This document shows positions 53,733 to 62,071 of a stretch of DNA of 64,000 nt, one piece after another. The first letter of the stretch is position 1. The number at the start of each line of letters is the position of its first letter. The DNA comes from Candidatus Amarobacter glycogenicus (GTDB lineage Bacteria; Chloroflexota; Dehalococcoidia; Tepidiformales; Tepidiformaceae), in NCBI GenBank assembly GCA_016719395.1, contig JADJZF010000009.1:136244-200243 (forward strand), in the 5' to 3' direction. Under the pieces are notes generated by a model, which had not been told where the DNA came from, did no database searches, and saw only the letters and a program-made list of their open reading frames with translations. The translations under genes and the position numbers were made by a program.

Positions 53733-54619
53733 GTGCGAATCGAGCGCCGGCGTCTCTGGTACCTGGCCTCGTTCCCGGAACGACTCATCCGGGCGCTTTC
53801 GGCCGCGCTTTTCGGCGGCGTCCACGAGACCGCACAGCTCGTCCTGCCCCGGCTCGTGCGCCGTTCCCGCCTCTATGACGTCACCGCCAAGAACCTCCTC
53901 CGGATCGCGATCGAACTGGTTGGTGGCGTGGAGAACGGCGCCGCCACAGAAGCCAACCAGCCGGGCGCCGGCCGGGTGGCCGTCAAGAAAGCCGCCGGAA
54001 ACGTCGTCGAGTTCGGCTCGATAGCGGCCTTCGGGTTCTCACCGCTCTGGTTGCTTGCCGCGGCGAGCGACATCCTCAATGGCTCGAAGGCCTACCTCAG
54101 CGCCCTCGAACTTGAGCTGACCAGGGCCGGTGTCCTCGCCGATGGCGTCCACTTCAAGTCAGTCGATGACCTCCTCGGCGCGCTCGAAGGCACCACGGGC
54201 AACGCGGCCGGTCTCATCGACATGCCCCCACTCGAACTCAAGGAACTGCGCGCTTCGATCTCCGAGTTGAAGCGCGACGCGAAGAGCCTGCCGACGCCCG
54301 GGGAACTTGCCCGGCTCTTCGACGGGCTGGTGCGCACGGCCCGGATGGAAAACCGCTCGCTGCTGGCGGTCTCGAGCGGGGTGGGCTTCGCCTTCCTCAC
54401 TTCGGCGAAGAACGTCGGCAAGACCACGTCGTCGCTCCCTACCGGGAGGACTGGCAACCCCTGCGCGATGAAGGCTTCGCCGCCTACGCGGTGCGAGTCT
54501 CGGGACCCTACCGCTCCGCCGTGGGAGGCCATTTCGACTCCTCGCGGAAGACCTGGACCGAGCGCGGCGCGCGCGGCACGCAGGGCTGGCTGGGGAAACT
54601 GAAAGGCCGCTTCCGCTAA
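53733..54619 (+). CDS. Hypothetical protein, frameshifted
   Basis: About 295 codons. N-terminal RIERRRLWYLASFPERLIRALSAALFGGVHETAQLVLPRLVRRSRLYDVTAKNLLRIAIELVGGVE, a membrane-like stretch VVEFGSIAAFGFSPLWLLAAASDIL, then a helical ISELKRDAKSLPTPGELARLF region. Near 54420 the frame shifts by one; adding one G gives NVGKDHVVAPYREDWQPLRDEGFAAYAVRVSGPYRSAVGG to a stop at 54617-54619, four bases into the convergent hydrolase end. No family recognised. It may be a membrane-associated protein. Confidence 0.6.
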
Positions 54620-55347
54620 AGCGTCTCGTATTCTTCGCGCCCGCCGACATCCGGCACGCCGCCGAGGCGGGCCGGTATCCAATCCGAGAGCAGGTCATCG
54701 ATCTGCTGTTTCGCCTGGATGAGCGAGTGCCCAGCTTCCGCGTAGAGAACAATCCGCTTCGGCTCGAGCGCACGCCGGTAGATATCCTCGCTCGCCTCGT
54801 GGCTGAGAATGCTGTCGGACATCCCGTGAATGAGCAGCAGCGGCTTGTTCAGGTTCTCCACCTGGCGGGTGCCGTACAGCTGTGGCGACATCGATGCGAC
54901 GCCACGGACCGACTCATGGAGTTCGCCCGCTTTGATCACGACTGCGCCGCCGAAGCTGTGTCCGACGAGGACGAGGTCCGCGGCGCCGATGCCTTTCATG
55001 AACGAGCAGCCGGCGAGCGCATCGAGCACGCACTCCTCGAAGTCGTTCGGCTTGCGGTACTCGATGCGAAGGACGGTCACTTTCGCGCTGGAGAGGAGAA
55101 GCGGAAGCCGCGCGTAGAGGCTGTCCGCCGGGCCTTCGACACCCCCCATGGCGCCTCCGACGCAGATGACCGCCGTCGAGCCGCCTTCGACCGGGTGGAG
55201 GATACCCTCAATCTGGCCGCGCGTCGTTTCGAGGAGTACGCGGAGCGTTCCCGAGTCGTCGATCGGCTGTGCGCCGACGCGCAGAAGCTTCAGTTCGAGG
55301 TCCTGCTGTGGAGCCTCCTCTGGTTCGTCCCACATGTTGCCAGGCAC
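54616..55347 (-). CDS. Alpha/beta hydrolase (dienelactone hydrolase-like)
   Basis: 243 aa: AVICVGGAMGGVEGPADSLYARL, VTVLRIEYRKPNDFEECVLD, nucleophile elbow GHSFGG, LLLIHGMSDSILSHEASEDIYRR (Asp of the triad) and AGHSLIQAKQQIDDLLSDWI (His). A soluble esterase, lipase or acyltransferase; substrate not evident. GTG start with TATAGT 6 nt upstream. Its first about 50 nt and promoter form one of the two 71-bp repeats. Confidence 0.85.
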   Translation of the reverse strand: MPGNMWDEPEEAPQQDLELKLLRVGAQPIDDSGTLRVLLETTRGQIEGILHPVEGGSTAVICVGGAMGGVEGPADSLYARLPLLLSSAKVTVLRIEYRKPNDFEECVLDALAGCSFMKGIGAADLVLVGHSFGGAVVIKAGELHESVRGVASMSPQLYGTRQVENLNKPLLLIHGMSDSILSHEASEDIYRRALEPKRIVLYAEAGHSLIQAKQQIDDLLSDWIPARLGGVPDVGGREEYETL

Positions 55348-55365
55348 AGAATTACTATACGGTGA
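55295..55365. repeat. 71-bp direct repeat, copy 1
   Basis: Identical to 57083-57153 except one base (C at 55317 versus T). Copy 1 covers the 5' coding end of the hydrolase, its GTG start and the TATAGT -10 box. Flanking sequences differ on both sides, so the repeat ends are sharp. Confidence 0.9.
55354..55359 (-). promoter_or_regulatory. -10 box TATAGT for the hydrolase
   Basis: TATAGT (55359-55354) ends 6 nt before GTG 55347. The same box is duplicated in repeat copy 2. Confidence 0.55.
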
Positions 55366-55392
55366 AGAGGCGATGGCTGGAGATAGACTCGT

Positions 55393-56082
55393 CTAGCGCG
55401 CTACTGCTGCGACCAAGTCTGCCATGGTAGCGCCGTCGAACGCCAAGATTACCCCGTCCGTCGTGATAGCCTTTCCAGCGCGACGTTTGTCATCCCGGTA
55501 TTCCTGCGTCACTTTCCAAATCAGCCGCCCGTCCCGAACCTCCGCAATCCCTGGCTCGCCCCAAAAGCCAAAGCCTCCACCTCGTTCGGCGGGCAGTTGT
55601 TTCAGGAATAGAACGTACTCCCGTCCCGCCGCCAACTCAACGAGCGAAGTCACAAGCGTTGCCCCTCCGGGAATACTCTCCCTGGGACTGAAAGTGTTGG
55701 ACCGCGTGGCCCGCGCTTCGAACTGCGCCGGAACTTGATCGCCGCCCATAAGTACTGAAATCGTCTCGAACGCTCTGTGAACGTCCACGCGAGAATCGGT
55801 CGAAGTTCCATCCACGCCAGATAGCCCGACCACCTCGTCACGGTCGCCTTGCCATTCGACTACGACGACGACATCCACCGCCTTCACGAGTGCGTCCAGG
55901 CTCGGCCAATCGACCCGGCTTCCGATAACCTGGGAGCGGGGAGAGGAGTTCGGTTCGTCAAGCTGAACGGAGCTGGGCTCGGGCGGTATGGCCCTACTTT
56001 CGTCCGACCATACCACTCCGCCGATGACACCGGACGTCACACCCGCGGCAACGATTCCAACAATAAATGCATTCCTACGCAT
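55393..56082 (-). CDS. Exported protein of unknown function
   Basis: 229 aa from ATG 56082 (AAGGAGA 8 nt upstream). N-terminal helix NAFIVGIVAAGVTSGVIGGVVW serves as signal or anchor. The remainder looks beta-rich (VDVVVVVEWQGDRDEVVGL, ATLVTSLVELAAGREYVLFLKQLP, GRLIWKVTQEYRDD). No catalytic motif recognised. Follows the protease gene by 31 nt on the same strand and could be an inhibitor, partner or substrate, which is only conjecture. Confidence 0.7.
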   Translation of the reverse strand: MRRNAFIVGIVAAGVTSGVIGGVVWSDESRAIPPEPSSVQLDEPNSSPRSQVIGSRVDWPSLDALVKAVDVVVVVEWQGDRDEVVGLSGVDGTSTDSRVDVHRAFETISVLMGGDQVPAQFEARATRSNTFSPRESIPGGATLVTSLVELAAGREYVLFLKQLPAERGGGFGFWGEPGIAEVRDGRLIWKVTQEYRDDKRRAGKAITTDGVILAFDGATMADLVAAVAR

Positions 56083-56113
56083 GTCCAATTCTCCTTGGTC
56101 TGCGAGGCTAGAT

Positions 56114-56737
56114 CTAGTATCCGCAAGACGGTGAATAACTGCTGTTCGGATACGCTACGTTGACTCCACACACGTCGTCTGTTCGCGGGCTATTGAACGA
56201 TCCATCGTTCGTTCCCATTATCGCCCAATACCAACTATGCCCAAGGCCGAGATAATGCCCGAATTCATGGCTCGCGACGCCGGTCCCGTAAAAGACTGAG
56301 CCGGAATTATTGCCGACATAGTATGTGTTGAGGTAGAGCGCTGTGCTTGACCGCGACCCTCCGCTTCCGTAACACGTCGGAGCTACGACGCCAGCAACCG
56401 TAGCTCCCATGTCCTTCACACCAATCGTATGTGCTCCGCTGGATGTCGAATAAAAGTCCACGGGAGTTGCTGTTCCGTTCCAGGTTGAAATGGCTGAAGC
56501 TAGCATAGTCGTGTAGTAACCATAGGCCGGGAAGTCTGGATCTGTCCTGTAGGGCAGGCTCAGTGCCGAGTAGCCGCCTCCGTACGTCCATCCGCAGATG
56601 AAGTCATAGTCGTTGTATGCGTTCGCTGGTCGAAAGTGAGACAACGAAACAACTGTTCCAATGAATCCAGCAATGAACAAGGAAGAGAACGCCACAGTCG
56701 TTGCAAACACCTTCGCCGAGTATGTTCGCGCTGCCAT
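56114..56737 (-). CDS. Secreted metzincin metalloprotease
   Basis: 207 aa: signal/anchor helix (about 8-32), then a catalytic domain with the full zinc motif HEFGHYLGLGH (His157, Glu158, His161, His167) and a downstream Met in WAIMGT (Met174) as a Met-turn. The short domain and GLGHS end resemble matrixins. Four Cys (C48, C122, C189, C205) could form disulfides. GGGAGG 6 nt before the ATG. Asn/Ser/Tyr-rich composition differs from the neighbours, supporting transfer. Confidence 0.88.
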   Translation of the reverse strand: MAARTYSAKVFATTVAFSSLFIAGFIGTVVSLSHFRPANAYNDYDFICGWTYGGGYSALSLPYRTDPDFPAYGYYTTMLASAISTWNGTATPVDFYSTSSGAHTIGVKDMGATVAGVVAPTCYGSGGSRSSTALYLNTYYVGNNSGSVFYGTGVASHEFGHYLGLGHSWYWAIMGTNDGSFNSPRTDDVCGVNVAYPNSSYSPSCGY

Positions 56738-56790
56738 GGCTAACCTCCCACCGTTAGTGCAAGGAAGCTACCAAGCAGCGAATGCCCTTC

Positions 56791-57012
56791 CTATCCGGAA
56801 ACCTCCCCAGTTCGCCCTACTTTTTGAGATGCTACAGCGATGAGATGACCGCGTGAGCGGCACTCGAAGATCGTCAGGAGGTTCGATACATACTTCTCGA
56901 CCGTGTGCTCCGTGAGTGACAGGTTCGTCGCGATTTCCCGGTTGGACTTGCCTTCGAGCAGCTCTGCCAATACCGGCAGCAACCGCCTCGGTAGGTCACT
57001 GTGCACCGCCAT
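56791..57012 (-). CDS. Stand-alone LuxR-type HTH protein
   Basis: 73 aa: LPVLAELLEGKSNREIATNLSLTEHTVEKYVSNLLTIF is a complete GerE/LuxR helix-turn-helix with no receiver or ligand domain. GGAGG 7 nt before the ATG. First gene of the cassette, transcribed toward the protease and probably controlling it, like GerE-type single-domain regulators (inference). Confidence 0.85.
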   Translation of the reverse strand: MAVHSDLPRRLLPVLAELLEGKSNREIATNLSLTEHTVEKYVSNLLTIFECRSRGHLIAVASQKVGRTGEVSG

Positions 57013-57082
57013 GCCCGAACCTCCGCCCGTGGAGTTACCGAGAATCTACCCCATCTTGTCAACCTCCTCATGAGGCGAGGGA

Positions 57083-57153
57083 TCGAGGTCCTGCTGTGGA
57101 GCCTTCTCTGGTTCGTCCCACATGTTGCCAGGCACAGAATTACTATACGGTGA
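57083..57153. repeat. 71-bp direct repeat, copy 2
   Basis: Second copy, 1,788 bp from the first. On the minus strand it carries a duplicate TATAGT and the first codons of the hydrolase (PGNMWDEPEEAPQQ), after which the frame leads into the cassette rather than a hydrolase. It lies 141 nt upstream of asnB on the other strand. Confidence 0.9.
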
Positions 57154-57294
57154 GCGGGCCCGGCACGGATTCATCGTTCACGTGACACGAGATTCCCCTA
57201 ACGAAATCCGCTGCTAGGATCGCCCCTCGACCGGCCCACGGGCGGCTTGCGGCTGCTGGAACAACGACTTTTCGCGATGGAGTTGCGAGCCAAC

Positions 57295-59190
57295 ATGTGC
57301 GGCATCTCAGGCATCTTGCGCGCGGGCGGCGAACCGGTCCCACCCGGTCTCATCGATGCGATGATCGCGACTCTGCGCCACCGGGGCCCGGATGGCGAAG
57401 GCAGCTACTTCGCACCCGGCATCGCCTTCGGCCACACGCGGCTCGCAATCATCGACCTCTCGGCCGCCTCGGATCAGCCGTTCATCGATGACGAAGCGGG
57501 GCTCGCATTGAGCTTCAACGGCGAGATCTACAACTACATCGAGCTTCGCGATGAGTTGCGGTCGCTCGGCCAGCAGTTCCGCTCCACCGGCGACACGGAG
57601 GTCCTCCTCCGCGCCTACCAGCAGTGGGGCCCCGGGTGTCTGCCGCGGCTCAACGGGATGTTCGCCTTCGCCCTCTGGGATAACAGGAAGCGGACGCTCT
57701 TGCTCGGGCGCGACCGCTTCGGGGAAAAGCCGCTCTACATTGCTCGCTCGCCGAAAGGCCTCGTCTTCGCCAGCGAAATGAAGGCCATCCTGGCGGTGCG
57801 TCCGGAACTTCGCGAAGCGAACCGGAAAGCGATGTACCGCTACCTCTCGCGCGGCGACCTGGACCTGGACCACGAGAGTTTCTTTGATGGGATCGAGAGC
57901 CTCCCCGGCGGCCACTACCTGCTCCTGGACCACGAAGGCCGCGGTGAGCCCCGGCGCTATTGGGAGCCAACGGCCTGCGAAGTCCCCGGCAACCGCGCAC
58001 ACGCGATCGAACGCTTCCGCGAGATCCTGTTCGACAGTATCCGCATCCGCCTCCGGAGCGACGTGCCCGTCGGGAGTTCTTTGAGCGGCGGGATCGATTC
58101 CTCCAGCATCGTCTCCACCATCAACGCCCAGAAGACGGTGCAGTGGCTCCACCAGAAGACGTTCAGCGCCCGCTTCCATTCGAAGGCGCACGACGAGGGC
58201 AAGTTCATCAAGGTCGTGACTCACCGGGTCGAAGCCGAGACACACGAGGTCTGGGTCGAACCGGAGCAGTTCATCGATGCCTTCGAGCGGCTCCAGTACC
58301 ACCAGGAAGAACCGATGGCGAGCGCCAGCCCCTTCGCCCAGTGGCTCGTGATGCAGTTGGCCCGGGAAAACGACACGACCGTCCTCCTCGATGGCCAGGG
58401 CGCCGACGAGATCCTCGCCGGCTACGACCAGGCCCACGGGATGTTCCTCGCCCACTGGCTTCGCCGGGGCCGCCTGGACAAGGTAGGACGGGAGCTTTCG
58501 GCCTACGGCCGCAGATACCGCGGCATTCGCGAGCCCGCCCTCTACGCCGCCTACTACTCGCTCCCCGGGACTCTCCGCGACGGCCTCGTCGAACGCTACT
58601 ACCGCTCCTCCAAGGTCGTCTCCGAGGAGCTGCATCGAGAGTTCGCACCCGGGCATGTCGATGGCCCAAGCCCGTTCCCGGACCGCCTCCGCAACGAGCT
58701 CGTCCGCTGGCAGACCACCACCCAGCTACCGGAATTCCTGCGCTACGCCGACCGCAACAGCATGGCCTTCAGCCGCGAAGTACGGCTCCCGTTCCTCGAT
58801 CACCGCCTCGCCGAGTACGCTTTCGGGCTCCCGCCCGACCTGCTGCTGAAGGGCGCCACTACCAAGGTGGTCCTCCGCGAATCGATGCGCGGCATCGTCC
58901 CCGACCAGATCCTCGATCGGAAGGACAAGCTCGCCTACGCCCCCCCGCAGCACCAGTGGAACCACGGCCCGCTGCGGGCCTGGATCCTCGGAAAACTCCA
59001 GAACGCCGTGCGGCGCGGGGAATTCTTCAACCCGGAAACCGTCCGCGAGATCACGGCGAAGTTCGATTCCGGCGGGGATGACACGCTCGCCTGGCGGATC
59101 GCGAGCGCTGAAGCGTGGTTCGAAACGATGGTCGAACGGCCGGCGCTGGCCGCCGCCGCCCCTGCAGAAATAAGCCCGATAAGCTGGTAA
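57295..59190 (+). CDS. asnB: Glutamine-hydrolysing asparagine synthetase
   Basis: 631 aa from ATG 57295, chosen because the catalytic Cys must be residue 2 (MCGISGILRAGG). GATase II domain 2-215 (RHRGPDG, HTRLAIID, FNGEIYNY, GDTEVLL, GRDRFGEKPLY), synthetase domain with PP-loop SLSGGIDSS (262-270), LLDGQGADEILAGYDQ, and a C-terminal RNSMAFSREVRLPFLDHRLAEYAF. The length and HxxPF pattern place it among AsnB-like enzymes found in polysaccharide or modification clusters as well as true AsnB. Function as free asparagine synthetase is likely but not certain. Confidence 0.9.
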   Translation: MCGISGILRAGGEPVPPGLIDAMIATLRHRGPDGEGSYFAPGIAFGHTRLAIIDLSAASDQPFIDDEAGLALSFNGEIYNYIELRDELRSLGQQFRSTGDTEVLLRAYQQWGPGCLPRLNGMFAFALWDNRKRTLLLGRDRFGEKPLYIARSPKGLVFASEMKAILAVRPELREANRKAMYRYLSRGDLDLDHESFFDGIESLPGGHYLLLDHEGRGEPRRYWEPTACEVPGNRAHAIERFREILFDSIRIRLRSDVPVGSSLSGGIDSSSIVSTINAQKTVQWLHQKTFSARFHSKAHDEGKFIKVVTHRVEAETHEVWVEPEQFIDAFERLQYHQEEPMASASPFAQWLVMQLARENDTTVLLDGQGADEILAGYDQAHGMFLAHWLRRGRLDKVGRELSAYGRRYRGIREPALYAAYYSLPGTLRDGLVERYYRSSKVVSEELHREFAPGHVDGPSPFPDRLRNELVRWQTTTQLPEFLRYADRNSMAFSREVRLPFLDHRLAEYAFGLPPDLLLKGATTKVVLRESMRGIVPDQILDRKDKLAYAPPQHQWNHGPLRAWILGKLQNAVRRGEFFNPETVREITAKFDSGGDDTLAWRIASAEAWFETMVERPALAAAAPAEISPISW

Positions 59191-59295
59191 CCTCCAATCT
59201 TGCAAGGCACCCATCGGCCCCGAATGGCATTCGAATGTCAGGGCGGGAACCGTGTGGCGAACGCAGACTGAACCGAACTGAAAGGATTTCACCCA

Positions 59296-60204
59296 ATGGC
59301 AATTTCGTTTGAAGGCCAGGTCGCCCTGGTCACCGGCGCAGGGGCCGGCCTCGGTCGCGCCTACGCGATGGACCTGGCCGCCCGCGGCGCCAAAGTCGTC
59401 GTGAACGACCTCGGCGGCGACCCTCACGGAGTCGGCGAGAACCGCGCCGCCGCCCAAAAAGTGGTCGACGAGATCAAGGCCGCCGGCGGCGAAGCCACCC
59501 CGAACTACGATTCCGTCGCCGATTACGACGGCGGCTTCAACATGGTGAAGACGGCGATCGACACCTACGGCCGCCTCGACGTGGTGATCTGCAACGCCGG
59601 CATCCTCCGCGACGTCGCCTTCCACAACATGAGCGAAGACGACTGGGACAAGGTGTTCGCCGTCCACATCAAGGGCTCGTTCACCGTCCTCCGCGCCGCC
59701 TGGCCGGTCTTCCGCCAGCAGTCCTACGGTCGCGTCGTGCTGACGACCTCGTCGTCCGGCATCTACGGCCAGTTCGGCCAGGCCAACTACGGCGCAGCCA
59801 AGACGTCGATGCTCGGCCTCATGAACGTCCTCAAGCAGGAAGGCGCGAAGTACAACGTCAACGTGAACACGGTCGCCCCCGTCGCCGGCACCCGCCTCAC
59901 GCAGACGGTCATGCCGCAGGAAATGGTCGACCGCCTGAAGCCGGAGCTCGTCGCTCCCGCGGTCGTCTACATGGTCTCGAAGGAGTGCCAGGACAGCGGC
60001 CTCATCATCGAAGCCGGCGCCGGCAACTTCAACCGCGCCGCCATCGTCAAGGGCCCCGGCCTCCAGCCGGGCATGGCTGATGCCATGTCGGCCGAGTGGT
60101 GCCAGGAAAACTGGGGCAAGATCACGAGCCTCGAAGGCGCCGAGCCGATGTGGCGCACCGGCCAGACCCTCGCGAACTACCTGGCGGAGAAGGCGAAGGC
60201 CTGA
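59296..60204 (+). CDS. SDR of the 3-hydroxyacyl-CoA dehydrogenase (MFE-2) type
   Basis: 302 aa: VALVTGAGAGLGRAYAMDLAARGAKVVVNDLGGDPHG, which is the long beta-2 insert of peroxisomal multifunctional-enzyme dehydrogenase domains. Then NAGILRDVAFHNMSEDDW, SSSGIYGQFGQANYGAAK (catalytic Tyr-x3-Lys), and NTVAPVAGTRLT. The tail TSLEGAEPMWRTGQTLANYLAEKAKA resembles a helical extension. Likely oxidises (3R)-hydroxyacyl-CoA in fatty acid or polyhydroxyalkanoate metabolism. AAGGA precedes the ATG; a terminator follows. Confidence 0.88.
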   Translation: MAISFEGQVALVTGAGAGLGRAYAMDLAARGAKVVVNDLGGDPHGVGENRAAAQKVVDEIKAAGGEATPNYDSVADYDGGFNMVKTAIDTYGRLDVVICNAGILRDVAFHNMSEDDWDKVFAVHIKGSFTVLRAAWPVFRQQSYGRVVLTTSSSGIYGQFGQANYGAAKTSMLGLMNVLKQEGAKYNVNVNTVAPVAGTRLTQTVMPQEMVDRLKPELVAPAVVYMVSKECQDSGLIIEAGAGNFNRAAIVKGPGLQPGMADAMSAEWCQENWGKITSLEGAEPMWRTGQTLANYLAEKAKA

Positions 60205-60232
60205 TCGGCCCCGCCCAGGTCAGCCACGGAGA

Positions 60233-60266
60233 GAGGAGGCAGGCTGCCTCCTCCCTCTTGTCTTCT
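60233..60266 (+). terminator. Intrinsic terminator after SDR
   Basis: GAGGAGGC (60233-60240), loop AGGCT, GCCTCCTC (60246-60253), then a pyrimidine-rich CCTCTTGTCTTCT run. 29 nt after the SDR stop. Confidence 0.7.
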
Positions 60267-60277
60267 CGGCCCTGCCG

Positions 60278-60283
60278 TAACCT
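60278..60283 (+). promoter_or_regulatory. -10 box TAACCT for dCMP deaminase
   Basis: TAACCT ends 7 nt before ATG 60291, just after the terminator of the previous gene. Confidence 0.5.
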
Positions 60284-60290
60284 CGCGGGC

Positions 60291-60842
60291 ATGGAACGCG
60301 AGCGTCTCCCCGCGATGGACGGCTACTTCATGGGTATCGCCATGGCCGTCCGCGAACGCGCGAACTGCAAAGGGCAGCGCGTTGGCGCGCTGATCGTGCG
60401 CGACAAACGCATCCTCGCAACCGGCTACAACGGCACGCCTTCCGACATGGAGAACTGCCTCGACGGCGGCTGCTTCCGCTGCGACAACCGCGACCGCCAG
60501 TTCCAGCCCGGCACCGCCTACGACCTCTGCATCTGCGTCCACGCCGAACAGAACGCCATCCTTGCCGCCGCCCGCTTCGGCACGCCAACCGAGGGCGCCA
60601 CGATCTACACCACCACCCGCCCCTGCTTCGGCTGCACCAAGGAGCTGCTCCAGGCGAAGGTGATCTCGGTGAACTTCATCCACGATTGGACGCACCCGGA
60701 CGACGAGTTCATGCGCCAGTACCGCCTCATCCAGGCGCGGTTCACGGGCGGCATCCGCCAGGTCGACTTCGAAGACCCCCGCAGCGAATGGGCGCGGGCC
60801 GGGCGGGCATCCCCGGGCGAAACCGGCCACCGGATCCCCTGA
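60291..60842 (+). CDS. dCMP deaminase
   Basis: 183-aa zinc cytidine-deaminase-fold enzyme of the dCMP/deoxycytidylate class, giving dUMP for dTMP synthesis. GALIVRDKRILATGYNGTPS, then an extra Cys-containing loop (CLDGGCFRCDNRD), the catalytic CVHAEQNAI (His84, Glu86) and zinc-binding PCFGC (Cys112, Cys115). The loop with extra Cys/His residues is typical of dCMP deaminases. The C-terminal tail beyond residue 155 is Gly/Arg-rich. Confidence 0.9.
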   Translation: MERERLPAMDGYFMGIAMAVRERANCKGQRVGALIVRDKRILATGYNGTPSDMENCLDGGCFRCDNRDRQFQPGTAYDLCICVHAEQNAILAAARFGTPTEGATIYTTTRPCFGCTKELLQAKVISVNFIHDWTHPDDEFMRQYRLIQARFTGGIRQVDFEDPRSEWARAGRASPGETGHRIP

Positions 60843-60849
60843 TCGCGGC

Positions 60850-61724
60850 CTATCCCGCGTGGCGGTTTCGGCTCCGTGCCTCGCGGTACGCTTCCGCGAA
60901 GTCGCGCATCTCGCCGCCGGGGTAGTAGTCCTTCACCAGCTGCTCGCGCAGGCCGCGCGGGTCGGCGACCATCGCGACGCGAGCGCTTTGCGTCCGCGCG
61001 GGCCGTTCCGGGACCACGTCTCCACCCGCCAGGCTGAGAAACTCCAGCGGGCCGCGGAAACGCGTCGCGTCGTATTCCAGGGCGTTCACTTCCACGCCGA
61101 CGTAGAGGGGACCTTCACATGGGAGGCCGACCCGAGCGGCCGGTTGCTCACCGCCAGCGACAGCCGGTCGCCGAAGAGGCCTGCCTGGCGGCCGCTGCAC
61201 TGCAGCAGGACCACCGCGAAGCTCGATTCGTCGAGCCGGCAGAGGAAGTCCGAACCGCGCGTGATTCGCCCGAGCGTCTCCGCCACGTGCCCAACTGCAA
61301 GACGTGCGGTGCCGTCGCCCCACGACGCCTTCACCTCTTCGTACTGGCTGATGCGGATGACCGCGAGCGTGAGCGCGTGCGAGTAGCGCTCGCTCCGGGC
61401 GATGTCCCGCGAGAGCGTGTCGATCAGCTGCTGGCGGCCCGGCAGTCCCGTCCGGTCATCGATCTCGCTCGCCGTGTCGCGGTCGCCGCTGTCCCGAAGC
61501 ATCGAGGGCCTGGATCCCGCGGTAGGCGAAGGCGCTGAGTCCCGCCGTCGCCGCCATCAGGAAGAGGCCGGTCTGGCCCGAGAAGCGGATCGCGACGGAG
61601 GCTTCGCCCACCAGCAGGACCATCCCTGCCGCCACGATCGCCCGGCGCGTGACGGCCGCCCGCGCCCCGGCCCTTTGGGGATATCGACGGCCATGTGCAG
61701 CCAGCGGCGCACCGTTCGCTTCAT
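60850..61724 (-). pseudogene. GGDEF diguanylate cyclase-like gene, multiply frameshifted
   Basis: Starting at ATG 61724 (KRTVRRWLHMAVDIPK), the gene needs shifts near 61675, 61495 and 61125 to read through. Between 61660 and 61500 it has two hydrophobic helices (AIVAAGMVLLVGEASVAIRF and LFLMAATAGLSAFAY). After 61495 a GGDEF-domain start EIDDRTGLPGRQQLIDTLSRDIARSERY ... AVIRISQYEEV follows, and after 61125 a tail YVGVEVNALEYDATRFRG to a stop at 60850. The GGDEF active loop itself is replaced by LCRLDESSFAVVLL, so catalysis is doubtful. Three breaks in 870 bp suggest real decay or a poor-quality stretch. Confidence 0.6.
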
Positions 61725-61891
61725 CTTCACCTTCCGCGCACGAGGGACACCTCGCGCGTTCGGGGATTATCGTCGCTCAAAAGGAGTTCATGCGTCGCCA
61801 CGAGGGTGGACGGTGAGTGATTCCGTTTCGAGAAGGTGGACGCGCCGGATGGCGGCGTGTAGCGTGGGCGCCGAACAACCACAAGCTGTTC

Positions 61892-61974
61892 GGGATCGCT
61901 GGGGGTGCCCGCGCGGGCTGAGATCAGACCCCTTGAACCTGACCACGTTGAAACGTGCGGAGGAAAGCGATCGG
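61892..61974 (+). ncRNA. TPP riboswitch (THI element)
   Basis: Closing stem GATCGCT (61894-61900) pairs with AGCGATC (61966-61972). Inside are the conserved GGGGTGCCC, GCTGAGATCAGACCCC, TTGAACCTGACCACGTTGAAACGTGCGGAGGAAAGC elements of the thiamine pyrophosphate aptamer in the correct order. It lies 98 nt before the thiB ATG on the same strand. Confidence 0.93.
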
Positions 61975-61995
61975 AACCGTAGCACCCAGGTGCGC

Positions 61996-62022
61996 GGAGT
62001 CCGGCTTTCCGGGCTCCTTTTT
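61996..62022 (+). terminator. Riboswitch expression-platform terminator
   Basis: GGAGTCCGG (61996-62004), loop CTTT, CCGGGCTCC (62009-62017), then TTTTT (62018-62022). One G-U pair, otherwise perfect. Its 3' arm GGGCTCC also complements GGAGCCC (62062-62068) that overlaps the thiB Shine-Dalgarno AGGAG (62061-62065). Confidence 0.85.
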
Positions 62023-62071
62023 CTTGCCCGGGAAGTGCCCCCGGCCCTCGGGCAGCAAGAAGGAGCCCTTC

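Larger units (their letters stand above)
55366..57082. mobile_element. Lower-GC insertion bracketed by 71-bp direct repeats
   Basis: About 1.72 kb carrying three minus-strand genes (LuxR-type HTH, metzincin protease, secreted protein). GC and codon use look clearly lower than the surroundings, most obviously across 56100-56800. No transposase, integrase or inverted repeats are visible. Possible origins: recombination-mediated insertion that duplicated the hydrolase 5' end, or a small integrative unit. The downstream repeat copy is a promoter-plus-start fragment with nothing coding behind it. Confidence 0.6.

Noticed and set aside
55295..57153. Idea that the repeats are insertion-sequence ends
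   Set aside because: They are direct rather than inverted, 71 bp long, derived from a host gene start, and no transposase lies between.
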